Positions 8,246 to 15,844 of a DNA stretch of 64,000 nucleotides are shown here, one piece after another. The notes beneath the pieces are model-generated. The model did not search any database. It saw nothing but the letters and a program-made list of their open reading frames with translations, and was not told the DNA's origin. Position numbers and translations under genes: made by a program. Each line of letters starts with the position of its first letter. Position 1 is the stretch's first letter. The DNA comes from Ruminococcus flavefaciens. Its GTDB lineage: Bacteria; Bacillota; Clostridia; Oscillospirales; Ruminococcaceae. Location: the NCBI GenBank assembly GCA_023667045.1, contig JAMPAU010000001.1:1345748-1409747 (forward strand), written 5' to 3'.

Positions 8246-9775
8246 ATGTTTTTCAAGAACAGATTAATAAGAGATACAGTGCTTTTAACGGTCATGCAGT
8301 TGTTTCTTGATACAGCGTCATTACTGCTGAACGTCTTCATAACAAAGAAGTTAGGAGCGGAGGCTATCGGCATACTGACCCTCATGGGTTCGTTTTTAGG
8401 ACTTGCCGGAATACTTTCCAATGGCAATGCATTTTTGTGTACCAGCCGTCTTGTATCTGAGGAAATGGGCAAGACCAATTCAAACCCTAACAGAATCCTT
8501 GCACACGGCATAAAACTCTGCATTATGTTAAGTGTAAGTGTTTCGGTAGTGCTTTTTATTTTCGCCGAACCTCTCAGCAGTAAGTTTTTCAGCGGTGCGA
8601 AAATGGAGACTGCTATAAAGTTCATGCCTTTGGCTTTGGTATCGGGTGCTGTGTCGGCGTGTTTCAAGGGGTATTTCAACGCAAGCCGTAAAGCATCTGT
8701 TTCAGCGGTGGGGGATATAATTGAATTTATTATCAAGTCTATGGTAATAATAGTTATGACGTTAATGACATCGAGTCCCGACGAACATTCAGTCTGCCGT
8801 ATCATGATAGCAGGAATTATTGCCGGTAACGTCTTTTCACTGGTTTACTGTCTGATAGTCTTTGCTAAGAACCACATGAAATGCACCGGAAGATGTTCAT
8901 TGAATTTCAAGAAGTATACGTCATATGCTTTTCCGATAATGGCAGGAAGTATTTTAACGTCTGTACTAAGCAGTACAAATGACGCACTTATTCCTATGTG
9001 TCTCAGACAGAATGGCGATTCAGTCAACGAGGCACTGAGCCGTTTTGGAATATTCGAGGCTATAGTAATTCCGACTTTGTTTTTTCCGTCAGTGGTGTTG
9101 TGTTCTATGTCGGGAATAATAGTCAGCGAGTCGGCACGTGCTACAGCCTCCGGAGACAGTGAACGCATTAAGAGCCTAACAGAACGTTTAACGAGGTATA
9201 CTATTATATTTGCTGTGTTTGCATCGGCGGTGCTTATGAAATTCGGCGACAATATCGGGGAACTTCTCGGCGGTGGGGAACTTGCTGGAAAAATGATAAC
9301 CATTATAGCACCTGTTGTGCCTTTCATATACATGGAGATTATTTCAGAGGCTCTTATAAAGGGCATGGGTTTGCAGGGGTTTTCTTCTCTCAACTACCTT
9401 GCGGAGTATGCGGTAAGGATTTCTGTTGTGCTTATTTTCGTGCCGAAATTCAGCTTTTACGGAATAGTAGCCTCATATTACGCAAGCAATGTTATAGGCA
9501 ACTGTGCGAGATTTATCAAGATAATGAAACATACTCAAACGCCTTTCAGACCTTTCAAAGTGATAGCACTTCCGGTGATATATGCCTTTCTGACTATGGG
9601 TACTGTTGAACTGCTTACCCACGTAACCGGAGCAGGCGGTGAAAGTATTACTGAGATTATTGTTTTTGTGCTTCTGTGGGGACTTGCATATTTCGGGATA
9701 TTTGCAGGGTTTAATCTGAAATCGGTGAAACTTCCGGAGAGAAAAATATTATGCGAATATAAAAACAGGACGTAA
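8246..9775 (+). CDS. MOP-superfamily flippase (SpoVB/MurJ/Wzx-like)
   Basis: A 509-aa polytopic protein with about 14 hydrophobic segments and the polysaccharide-transport/MATE-like pattern (TKKLGAEAIGILTLMGSF near residue 30, SRLVSEEMGK near 72, NDALIPMCL mid-protein). Relatives flip lipid-linked sugars or lipid II, or act in spore cortex formation as SpoVB. The exact substrate cannot be told from sequence. The start at 8246 follows a strong GGGGAGG; the longer open frame upstream has no such site. It is divergent from the membrane-anchored XRE regulator. Confidence 0.85.
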   Translation: MFFKNRLIRDTVLLTVMQLFLDTASLLLNVFITKKLGAEAIGILTLMGSFLGLAGILSNGNAFLCTSRLVSEEMGKTNSNPNRILAHGIKLCIMLSVSVSVVLFIFAEPLSSKFFSGAKMETAIKFMPLALVSGAVSACFKGYFNASRKASVSAVGDIIEFIIKSMVIIVMTLMTSSPDEHSVCRIMIAGIIAGNVFSLVYCLIVFAKNHMKCTGRCSLNFKKYTSYAFPIMAGSILTSVLSSTNDALIPMCLRQNGDSVNEALSRFGIFEAIVIPTLFFPSVVLCSMSGIIVSESARATASGDSERIKSLTERLTRYTIIFAVFASAVLMKFGDNIGELLGGGELAGKMITIIAPVVPFIYMEIISEALIKGMGLQGFSSLNYLAEYAVRISVVLIFVPKFSFYGIVASYYASNVIGNCARFIKIMKHTQTPFRPFKVIALPVIYAFLTMGTVELLTHVTGAGGESITEIIVFVLLWGLAYFGIFAGFNLKSVKLPERKILCEYKNRT

Positions 9776-9864
9776 TTATAAAATATATGAAAAAAACTAT
9801 TGTGCATAATATACAAATAGATTACACAGAAATGATGTAAAATGTAGAAAATCATATTTATCTA

Positions 9865-9893
9865 TTGCAATCTGCACAAAAAAGTTTTATAAT
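9865..9893 (+). promoter_or_regulatory. Promoter for the EF-G-like gene
   Basis: TTGCAA (9865-9870), 17 bases, TATAAT (9888-9893), about 50 bases before the start codon. Confidence 0.7.
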
Positions 9894-9943
9894 TATCTCA
9901 TGCAGTTTGTACTGCGACAATAAATTCCAGAGGAGATTTTAAC

Positions 9944-12004
9944 ATGAAAGACTACGATGTTACCAAAGTAAGAAACATTGCACTTGCCGGACATAATGGC
10001 TCTGGCAAAACTTCTCTTGCAGAAGCTATCCTGTACAAAACGGGGGCTTCCGACCGTCTCGGTAAAACTGCCGACGGCACAACCGTCTGCGACTATGACC
10101 CGGAGGAAATCAAAAGAGGTATTTCAATAGGAACATCTCTCGCATCTTTTGAATATAATGACCTAAAAGTAAATATGCTTGATACTCCCGGACTTTTTGA
10201 TTTTGCCTCAGAAATGATTGAGGGTATACGTGCTTCTGATACAGTAATGATTACTGTTTCTGCAAAATCCGGCGTTAAGGTCGGTGCAAGAAAGGCATAT
10301 GACGAGGCTGTAAAACAGGGCAAGTCAAAGATGTTTGTTGTTACTAAGATAGATGACAAGGACGCTAACTTCTTTAACGTTCTTACCGAGCTAAAGACAG
10401 TTTTCGGTCCTACTGTTTGTCCGGTTGTAGTGCCGGTTATCAGCGACCACAAGATAGTATCATACGTCAATCTCATAGAAATGAAAGCCTATAAATACGA
10501 TTCAAAGGGCAATGCCGTTGAGACTGATATGCCCACCGCTGAAATCTCCGAGAAGTTTGAGTACCGTATAGACGGTCTTATAGGTGCGGTTTCAGAGGCT
10601 GTAGCTGAGACTTCCGACGAACTCATGGAAAAATTCTTTGAGGGCGAGGAGTTTACCCAGAAAGAACTTATTGACGGCATTCACGACGGTATGAATCGTG
10701 GCATTATTACGCCTGTTGTCTGCACATCAGCCAGCGAACTCGCCGGAATAGATATGCTCCTCAAAGAAATGGAACTGCTTCTTCCTGCACCTCATGAAGT
10801 GGAAACTGTCGGCGATTCAGAGGTAAAATGCGACGTTTCTGAACCTATGTCAGCATATGTTTTCAAGACCGTTGCAGACGCATTTGTGGGCAAGATGTCG
10901 TTTATACGTGTTATGTCTGGAAAACTTTCCTCAAACAGTGAAGTGACAAATTCCGTAACCGGAAACACCGAAAAAATAGGCAAGCTCTGTACTCTCTGTG
11001 GTAAAAAACAGACTGAAGTTTCTACTGCTTATGCTGGCGATATAGTTGTAGCTTCAAAGATTTCCGCAAGCACAGGCGATACTCTCTGTGACAGCTCAAA
11101 GGTTGTTGTTTTCGCACCTATGGACTTCCCAAGACCGTGCTATTCTATGGCGGTAAAGGCTAAGGCACAGGGCGACGAATCAAAGATTTCCGCAAGTATG
11201 CAGAGACTGACGGAAGAAGACCCCACTCTGACATACGCTCAAGACGAAAACACCAAAGAGCAGATTTTAAGCGGTCTCGGTGAACAGCACATAGAAGTAT
11301 CTGTTGCTAAACTTAAAAATAAATTCGGCGTGGACGTAAACCTTACTGTTCCGAAAATCGCATATAAAGAAACTATCCGCAAGAAAGTTAAGGTTGAGGG
11401 CAAGCACAAGAAACAGTCCGGCGGTCACGGTCAGTACGGTCACGTATGGATTGAGTTTGAGCCGTGCGTAAGCGATACACTTGTATTTGAAGAAAAGGTC
11501 TTCGGTGGTGCTGTACCTAAAAACTATTTTCCGGCTGTACAGAAAGGTCTTGAGGAATCAACCAAAAAAGGTGTACTGGCAGGCTGTCCGGTAGTGGGAC
11601 TTAAAGCTATCCTCGTGGACGGCTCATACCACCCTGTTGACTCGTCCGAAATGGCATTCAAGACCGCCGCATCAATCGCTTATAAAGAGGGATTGCGACA
11701 GGCAGATCCTGTTATGCTTGAACCTTTCGGCACACTTAAAGTCACTACACCAGATAACAACACTGGCGACATCATGGGCGAACTCAATAAACGTCGTGGC
11801 AGAGTTCTCGGCATGGAACCTGTCTCACACGGCACGACTACTATTCAAGCAGAAGTGCCAATCCGTGAAATGCATGACTTTGCACTCTATCTCCGTCAAG
11901 TAACAAGGGGTATGGGTAGTTTCACATTGGATTTTGAACGCTATGAACAGCTCCCGGCAAATCTTCTCACAGAAGTAATTTCTTCAGTTAATTCAGAAAA
12001 CTAA
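9944..12004 (+). CDS. Elongation factor G-like translational GTPase (paralogue)
   Basis: A 686-aa five-domain GTPase with EF-G architecture: G domain (P-loop GHNGSGKTSL at 17-26, DTPGLFDF G3, TKID G4), beta-barrel domain II near residues 300-385, then domains III-V ending in the EF-G C-terminus. The P-loop and G4 differ from canonical EF-G (GHIDAGKTT and NKMD), which marks the EF-G-like family found beside the true fusA. Its exact step in translation is uncertain; ribosome recycling, stress or protection roles are possible. It is monocistronic, with its own promoter, an AGAGGAG ribosome site and a terminator. Confidence 0.88.
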   Translation: MKDYDVTKVRNIALAGHNGSGKTSLAEAILYKTGASDRLGKTADGTTVCDYDPEEIKRGISIGTSLASFEYNDLKVNMLDTPGLFDFASEMIEGIRASDTVMITVSAKSGVKVGARKAYDEAVKQGKSKMFVVTKIDDKDANFFNVLTELKTVFGPTVCPVVVPVISDHKIVSYVNLIEMKAYKYDSKGNAVETDMPTAEISEKFEYRIDGLIGAVSEAVAETSDELMEKFFEGEEFTQKELIDGIHDGMNRGIITPVVCTSASELAGIDMLLKEMELLLPAPHEVETVGDSEVKCDVSEPMSAYVFKTVADAFVGKMSFIRVMSGKLSSNSEVTNSVTGNTEKIGKLCTLCGKKQTEVSTAYAGDIVVASKISASTGDTLCDSSKVVVFAPMDFPRPCYSMAVKAKAQGDESKISASMQRLTEEDPTLTYAQDENTKEQILSGLGEQHIEVSVAKLKNKFGVDVNLTVPKIAYKETIRKKVKVEGKHKKQSGGHGQYGHVWIEFEPCVSDTLVFEEKVFGGAVPKNYFPAVQKGLEESTKKGVLAGCPVVGLKAILVDGSYHPVDSSEMAFKTAASIAYKEGLRQADPVMLEPFGTLKVTTPDNNTGDIMGELNKRRGRVLGMEPVSHGTTTIQAEVPIREMHDFALYLRQVTRGMGSFTLDFERYEQLPANLLTEVISSVNSEN

Positions 12005-12010
12005 TTATAA

Positions 12011-12047
12011 ATGAGGGTGTGAAAGCACCCTCACCCTCATTTTTTTG
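12011..12047 (+). terminator. Terminator after the EF-G-like gene
   Basis: ATGAGGG (12011-12017) pairs with CCCTCAT (12034-12040), followed by TTTTTTT. An internal alternative stem TGAGGGTG / CACCCTCA competes with it. Confidence 0.8.
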
Positions 12048-12105
12048 CCTAAATACAGCCTTAAAAAATTTTTTTGAAAAATCTGAAATTTTTTTCAAAA
12101 AAGGG

Positions 12106-12134
12106 TTGACAAATTGAAAAAGTTGTGCTATAAT
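12106..12134 (+). promoter_or_regulatory. Promoter for the tRNA cluster
   Basis: TTGACA (12106-12111), 17 bases, TATAAT (12129-12134), about 50 bases before the first tRNA. Confidence 0.85.
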
Positions 12135-12182
12135 ATAATAGTCGTAAGGGAACAGTACTAAACGACAAGATAAAAAGCGTGT

Positions 12183-12258
12183 GGGGGTTTAGCTCAGCTG
12201 GGAGAGCATCTGCCTTACAAGCAGAGGGTCACAGGTTCGAGCCCTGTAGTCCCCACCA
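12183..12258 (+). tRNA. tRNA-Val (anticodon TAC)
   Basis: A 76-base cloverleaf. The acceptor GGGGGTT pairs with AGTCCCC including two wobble pairs. The D arm is AGCTCAGCTGGGAGAGC, the anticodon loop CTTACAA sits on a TCTGC/GCAGA stem, and the T arm is CAGGTTCGAGCCCTG. CCA is encoded. Confidence 0.96.
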
Positions 12259-12263
12259 CATAT

Positions 12264-12340
12264 GGCCTGGTAGTTCAGTTGGTTAGAACGCTGCCCTGTC
12301 ACGGCAGAGGTCGAGAGTTCGAGTCTCTTCCAGGTCGCCA
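12264..12340 (+). tRNA. tRNA-Asp (anticodon GTC)
   Basis: A 77-base cloverleaf. The acceptor GGCCTGG pairs with CCAGGTC, the anticodon loop is CTGTCAC, the T arm GAGAGTTCGAGTCTC, and CCA is encoded. It starts 5 bases after tRNA-Val. Confidence 0.96.
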
Positions 12341-12458
12341 CTATATGAACTGAATAACTCGGAATGAGTTTCTTTTCACAGAGTACGTTAGGCGTTTGCA
12401 TTGTACGGAAATTATAACCGACCTCTGAGTTGTTCATATCATATGTTAAATATTAAAT
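12341..12458 (+). other. 118-base spacer inside the tRNA cluster with an imperfect inverted repeat
   Basis: The spacer begins atatgaactgaataactc and ends with the approximate complement gagttgttcatat, so the ends could pair (ATATGAAC / GTTCATAT plus AACTC / GAGTT). The interior shows no tRNA-like T loop and no open frame. It could be an RNA processing stem or a remnant of an insertion. Confidence 0.4.
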
Positions 12459-12534
12459 GCGGATTTAGCTCATTTGGTAGAGCGCCACCTTGCCAAGGTG
12501 GAGGTAGCGAGTTCGAGCCTCGTAATCCGCTCCA
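12459..12534 (+). tRNA. tRNA-Gly (anticodon GCC)
   Basis: A 76-base cloverleaf. The acceptor GCGGATT pairs with AATCCGC, the anticodon stem CCACC/GGTGG carries loop TTGCCAA, the T arm is GCGAGTTCGAGCCTCGT, and CCA is encoded. Confidence 0.96.
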
Positions 12535-12538
12535 GCAT

Positions 12539-12609
12539 GGCGCTATAGCCAAGTGGTAAGGCGTGGGTCTGCAACACCCTGATCCCCAGTTCAAATCTGG
12601 GTGGCGCCT
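12539..12609 (+). tRNA. tRNA-Cys (anticodon GCA)
   Basis: The acceptor GGCGCTA pairs with TGGCGCC, the anticodon loop is CTGCAAC and the T arm CCAGTTCAAATCTGG. CCA is not encoded (CTCT follows), unlike the other three tRNAs here. It is the last tRNA before the terminator. Confidence 0.93.
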
Positions 12610-12614
12610 CTCTC

Positions 12615-12650
12615 AAGCATCTGAATTTTTTTCGGGTGCTTTATTTTTTT
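12615..12650 (+). terminator. Terminator of the tRNA cluster
   Basis: AAGCATC (12615-12621) pairs with GGTGCTT (12635-12641) with one wobble pair, followed by TATTTTTTT. Confidence 0.7.
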
Positions 12651-12744
12651 ACAATATTAATTCATCTGATTTGTGGCATTCTTTCTTTATTATAAAAAAG
12701 CAGGAGATTTTTATCATCTGCACTATCAAATATTTACAAGACCC

Positions 12745-12769
12745 CACCTCTTAGCGAGGTAGTTGACGA
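12745..12769. other. Short hairpin resembling an IS200/IS605-type end
   Basis: The text ccccacctcttagcgaggt forms an ACCTC/GAGGT hairpin and is followed by agttgac. The arrangement of a C-rich flank, small hairpin and AGTTGAC reminds me of right ends of IS200/IS605-family elements. No transposase frame lies nearby, so at best it is a remnant. Confidence 0.25.
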
Positions 12770-12777
12770 TAAATAAA

Positions 12778-12808
12778 AATCCCCTAAATAATTAGGGGAT
12801 TTCTTTTT
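12778..12808 (-). terminator. Terminator of the twin-peptide operon
   Basis: The perfect stem AATCCCCTAA / TTAGGGGATT has a 4-base loop. On the minus strand it is followed by TTTTATTTAT; on the plus strand by TCTTTTT, so it can work both ways. It lies just after the second peptide gene. Confidence 0.85.
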
Positions 12809-12810
12809 GC

Positions 12811-12870
12811 TTAACAGCCACAGTTTTTTAAAAGATTGCAGATAAGCTTGAAAAGTTCGTTACAGCACAT
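12811..12870 (-). CDS. 19-residue cysteine-rich peptide, distal copy
   Basis: The minus strand encodes MCCNELFKLICNLLKNCGC with stop TAA. A full AAGGAGG ribosome site lies nine bases before the ATG. Five of 19 residues are cysteine, and the centre (ELFKLICNLLKN) would make an amphipathic helix. The protein is identical to that of the neighbouring copy, although the DNA differs at three third-codon positions and in the stop codon. This pattern indicates selection on the peptide. A terminator follows. Function is unknown; secreted, membrane-active, metal-binding or toxin-like roles are all possible. No signal sequence or modification enzyme is next to it. Confidence 0.75.
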   Translation of the reverse strand: MCCNELFKLICNLLKNCGC

Positions 12871-12906
12871 ACCACCGTACCTCCTTATGTAAATTTTTCT
12901 GATTTA

Positions 12907-12966
12907 TCAACAGCCACAGTTTTTTAAAAGGTTGCAGATAAGTTTGAAAAGTTCATTACAGCACAT
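12907..12966 (-). CDS. 19-residue cysteine-rich peptide, promoter-proximal copy
   Basis: It encodes the same MCCNELFKLICNLLKNCGC, here with stop TGA and synonymous codons (AAT for AAC, AAA for AAG, AAC for AAT). GGAGG lies eight bases before the ATG, and a promoter with a perfect -10 lies about 45 bases upstream. The 36-base gap between the two copies holds the second copy's ribosome site, so both are probably read from one transcript of about 230 bases ending at the 12778-12808 terminator. It is too short for routine gene calling. No homologue is known to me. Confidence 0.78.
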   Translation of the reverse strand: MCCNELFKLICNLLKNCGC

Positions 12967-13008
12967 ATTCCGAACCTCCTTTATAAATTTCCCTCTTGGG
13001 ATATTTAT

Positions 13009-13037
13009 ATTATAGCACGGCTTTTTAATAAAATCAA
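13009..13037 (-). promoter_or_regulatory. Promoter of the twin-peptide operon
   Basis: On the minus strand TTGATT (13032-13037), 17 bases, TATAAT (13009-13014). It lies between the tspO stop and the first peptide gene, which makes the peptides an independent unit. Confidence 0.75.
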
Positions 13038-13059
13038 TACAAAAATAATGTCAGAAAAA

Positions 13060-13518
13060 TTAGTTAATTATGCATATTGCCACAGCAAGATACACAGCAA
13101 AGGCACTCCACAGCAGATAGGGTATATTAAGTCCGGCGGAGATTTTCCGCACTTTGCAGAACTGCATAATCATTACGCCGACCAGTATCAAAAGCACAAC
13201 CGCCAGTACAGCCGATATTCCAAGAAGTCTGAACCGGAAAAAAACTATACTCCATGCAAAGTTTACGGCAAGCTGTATGTTGTATACTTTCAGAGAGTAG
13301 GGTCTGCCGGAAGTGCTGACAAGATAGGCAGATATTCCCATGAGTGCGTACAGAATCCCCCATACCACCGGAAAGAATTTTGCAGGAGGGGACAAAGGCG
13401 GTTGTATGATTTCTGAATAGAATGCAGAAAAGTTTCCGGCGATGAGTGCCGAAACCGCCCCGACGAGTTCAGCGGTCACAACGAAAATCAGCAAATCCGT
13501 TAAATTAAATTTTTTCAT
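13060..13518 (-). CDS. TspO/MBR-family membrane protein
   Basis: A 152-aa protein with five hydrophobic helices and the family's Pro/Trp landmarks: QPPLSPPAKFFPVVWGILYALMG (split here as QPPLSPPAKFF and VVWGILYALMG), NFAWSIVFF in the third helix and PYLLWSAFAVYL near the end. TspO proteins bind tetrapyrroles and are linked to porphyrin handling and stress responses. The count of tryptophans is lower than in alphaproteobacterial TspO. AAGGAG precedes the start. It lies upstream of, and on the same strand as, the twin-peptide operon. Confidence 0.9.
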   Translation of the reverse strand: MKKFNLTDLLIFVVTAELVGAVSALIAGNFSAFYSEIIQPPLSPPAKFFPVVWGILYALMGISAYLVSTSGRPYSLKVYNIQLAVNFAWSIVFFRFRLLGISAVLAVVLLILVGVMIMQFCKVRKISAGLNIPYLLWSAFAVYLAVAICIIN

Positions 13519-13572
13519 ATGTACTCCTTATATGTAAGATAGTAAATAGATATTCAGGAGTACCGGAAAATA

Positions 13573-14238
13573 TCACTCCAGCGGAAGCACGTTATTGAAT
13601 ACTGCATGGAATTTCACCGGAATGTGCTTGTCAACATGACATTTCCCAAAAAACCACTTTTCATACTGACACGTTTTAATAAGGTTCTCAAAGAATGCAT
13701 GAACTTCAATTCTTTCAAAAACGTCAACTCTGAGACAGTCTTTCAGTGATGACGGCGGTTCATGAGTAACTATGTAATCGACTTTGTTGTTATTGTTGGA
13801 AAGATTATTTAGGGCGTAAGTTATTTCCTCGTGGGTAGGCTGTTCACGCTCCCACCAGTTTTCGCTGTCGTGCCGGAACTCATAATCATGACTGTGACCG
13901 CCCCCGAATGCAAATATTTTTTTGTTTTCTATGGTATATATTTCGCCACGCATAAGATGAACTATATTTCCGGAAATTCTGTGTATTTTTCCGCCGTTCC
14001 ATTTTTCTTGCGGATAGGCTTCAAGCAGGTCAAAATTTTCGTGACAGCCATCAATAAAAGCAATGGTGTAGTCTTTGGCAGAAAGTTTTTTCAGATTTGA
14101 GATTTCAGCCTTTGAGCCGTTCCATATAAAGCCGAAATCTCCGCATATAATAAGTGTATCGCCCTTGCGGATTCTGCGGAAATCAGCCGACTTGAAAATT
14201 TCAATATCTCCGTGAGTATCGCCTGTTACATAAATCAT
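13573..14238 (-). CDS. Calcineurin-like metallophosphoesterase
   Basis: A 221-aa cytoplasmic phosphoesterase. The metal-binding motifs appear in order: GDTHG (residues 6-10), GDFG near 33, GCHEN near 64, THEPP near 157 and a final KCHVDKH in place of the usual GHxH. The fold hydrolyses phosphomonoesters, phosphodiesters or nucleotides, and the substrate is unknown. GGAGG lies eight bases before the start. It stands alone between tspO and the S11 gene, transcribed away from the latter. Confidence 0.88.
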   Translation of the reverse strand: MIYVTGDTHGDIEIFKSADFRRIRKGDTLIICGDFGFIWNGSKAEISNLKKLSAKDYTIAFIDGCHENFDLLEAYPQEKWNGGKIHRISGNIVHLMRGEIYTIENKKIFAFGGGHSHDYEFRHDSENWWEREQPTHEEITYALNNLSNNNNKVDYIVTHEPPSSLKDCLRVDVFERIEVHAFFENLIKTCQYEKWFFGKCHVDKHIPVKFHAVFNNVLPLE

Positions 14239-14346
14239 TTAATGTACCTCCGTTTTATAATAAGTATATTTTATCACATTTTTCGACAGACGTAAAGCAG
14301 AAAAAATTTTTTTTAAAAAAGACTTTAAAAATATAAAATTATCTGT

Positions 14347-14352
14347 TATAAT
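14347..14352 (+). promoter_or_regulatory. -10 element upstream of the S11-like gene
   Basis: A perfect TATAAT about 40 bases before the start codon. The best -35 at a 17-base spacing is a weak TTTAAA. Confidence 0.5.
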
Positions 14353-14392
14353 ATATTTATCAGAATATCATGTATAAAGTAAAGGAGTTAGT

Positions 14393-15790
14393 ATGAAAAA
14401 ATTTTTATCTGCAATTACGGCTCTGCTCATGACTGTGCCGTTTCTTTGTGTGCCTAAAGCAAAAGCAATCAACTTTACGCTGAAAACACCTCTCCAGAGT
14501 GAATCAGTTGTTTTACTCAACCGTGATACCAACACTATCATTAATGAAAAAAACGCCGACGCTAAACAAATGCCCGGACCTCTTGTTAATATAATGACGG
14601 CTGTAGTCGTGCTTGAAAACTGCGAAAATATAAATCAAGAAATCATCATGGACGAGACAGTTTATTCAGACGTAATCTACAATGAAGAACACCCCGACGA
14701 TGTACGCACCGCTGAAATATATAACGGCGATGTGCTGACCGTCACAGACTTGCTTTATGCTATGATGCTTACTTCCTCTATGGAGGCTTCTCAGACCCTT
14801 GCGTATTATGTCGGCGGAAGTGATGTAAATAATTTCGTAAATCTCATGAATCAGAAAGCTGAAGAAATAGGTCTTGAAAATACGCATTTTACAAACCCTA
14901 CCGGACTTTATGACGAAAATCAATACACTACCGCACGTGACATGACAAAGCTTACTGAATATGCCTTGAATGTTTCTATATTTGAACAGATTGCTACCAC
15001 ATATGAGTATAAGCCGTCTGTGCCGAATGATACAAACCATGAAGACTTCAACTCATGGACATGGACGCACTCCAACGAAATGATGAATCCCGAAAGCTCA
15101 AATTATTACAACTCAGCAAAGGGCATAAAAACCGCTAATCTTGAAGAATCCGGACGTAATATAATAACCCTTGCAAGCAAGGACGGAAACAATTATCTTG
15201 CGGTACTCATGAAGTCCCCGATAAGCGACGAAAACGGAAATTTAGTTTACTCCCACATTGACGACGCAATAAAGATTTTTGACTGGGCATTCACGCATAT
15301 TTCCTATCAGGTACTGCTTGCCGATACGGCAGAAGTGGGCGAACTTCCGGTAGAGCTTGCCGACGGCAATGACTATGTTCTTGCACGTCCTGCAAAGGAA
15401 GTATCTATGCTATGGTACGACGAAATAGATGTAGGTGTTGTTAATAAATATGACATCAAATGGTATAAGAAATCTCTGTATGCACCTGTCAAAAAGGGCG
15501 AGCCTCTGGGAGAAGTAACATTGAAGTACAACGGCGAAGAACTCGGTACGGTTGAGCTTGTAGCAGTTTCTGATGTTAAACGTTCCTCATCTAAGTATAA
15601 CCTGTATGCAGTAAAGCAGTTTAAGGATTCAAAGTGGTTCAGAACTGCCCTTACGGTATCGTTTATACTGTGTGCGATTTATATTCTTATGTGTATCTAT
15701 TCTTATGTTCTGTACCGCAACAGAAAAAAGGAAGAAGACGCTAAACGCCGTGCATTACGCAGAAAGATGAATCCGCCGTCCGATAGATAA
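14393..15790 (+). CDS. Peptidase S11 (D,D-carboxypeptidase) homologue with lost catalytic motifs
   Basis: A 465-aa envelope protein: signal peptide (1-25), an S11/DacF-like domain (about 35-320), a C-terminal beta domain, one membrane helix near 420-442 and a basic cytoplasmic tail. The three active-site motifs are all altered. The SxxK box reads PGPLVN at 61-66, so Ser became Pro63 and Lys became Asn66. The SxN box reads SSM at 128-130. The KTG box reads KTA at 246-248. Flanking family residues (IMTAVVVLE, NPTGLYDENQYTTARDMTKL) are well kept. The protein probably binds peptidoglycan or partners without carboxypeptidase activity. AAGGAG precedes the ATG. Confidence 0.88.
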   Translation: MKKFLSAITALLMTVPFLCVPKAKAINFTLKTPLQSESVVLLNRDTNTIINEKNADAKQMPGPLVNIMTAVVVLENCENINQEIIMDETVYSDVIYNEEHPDDVRTAEIYNGDVLTVTDLLYAMMLTSSMEASQTLAYYVGGSDVNNFVNLMNQKAEEIGLENTHFTNPTGLYDENQYTTARDMTKLTEYALNVSIFEQIATTYEYKPSVPNDTNHEDFNSWTWTHSNEMMNPESSNYYNSAKGIKTANLEESGRNIITLASKDGNNYLAVLMKSPISDENGNLVYSHIDDAIKIFDWAFTHISYQVLLADTAEVGELPVELADGNDYVLARPAKEVSMLWYDEIDVGVVNKYDIKWYKKSLYAPVKKGEPLGEVTLKYNGEELGTVELVAVSDVKRSSSKYNLYAVKQFKDSKWFRTALTVSFILCAIYILMCIYSYVLYRNRKKEEDAKRRALRRKMNPPSDR

Positions 15791-15808
15791 TATTTCCAGT
15801 ATTTCCGT

Positions 15809-15844
15809 AAAAATGCCCTCTGCATGACAGAGAGCATTTTTTTT
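15809..15844. terminator. Bidirectional terminator between the S11-like gene and the amidase
   Basis: AAATGCCCTCTG pairs with CAGAGAGCATTT (one mismatch) around CATGA, followed by a long T run. The convergent amidase gene stops inside the T run. Confidence 0.7.

Noticed and set aside
12341-12458. Degenerate tRNA in the cluster spacer
   Set aside because: There is no T loop (GTTCRA), no acceptor complement and no CCA in the expected places.
12907-12966. Twin 19-aa peptides as a known ribosomally made modified peptide
   Set aside because: No leader sequence, maturase or transporter is adjacent, so I do not assign that class.
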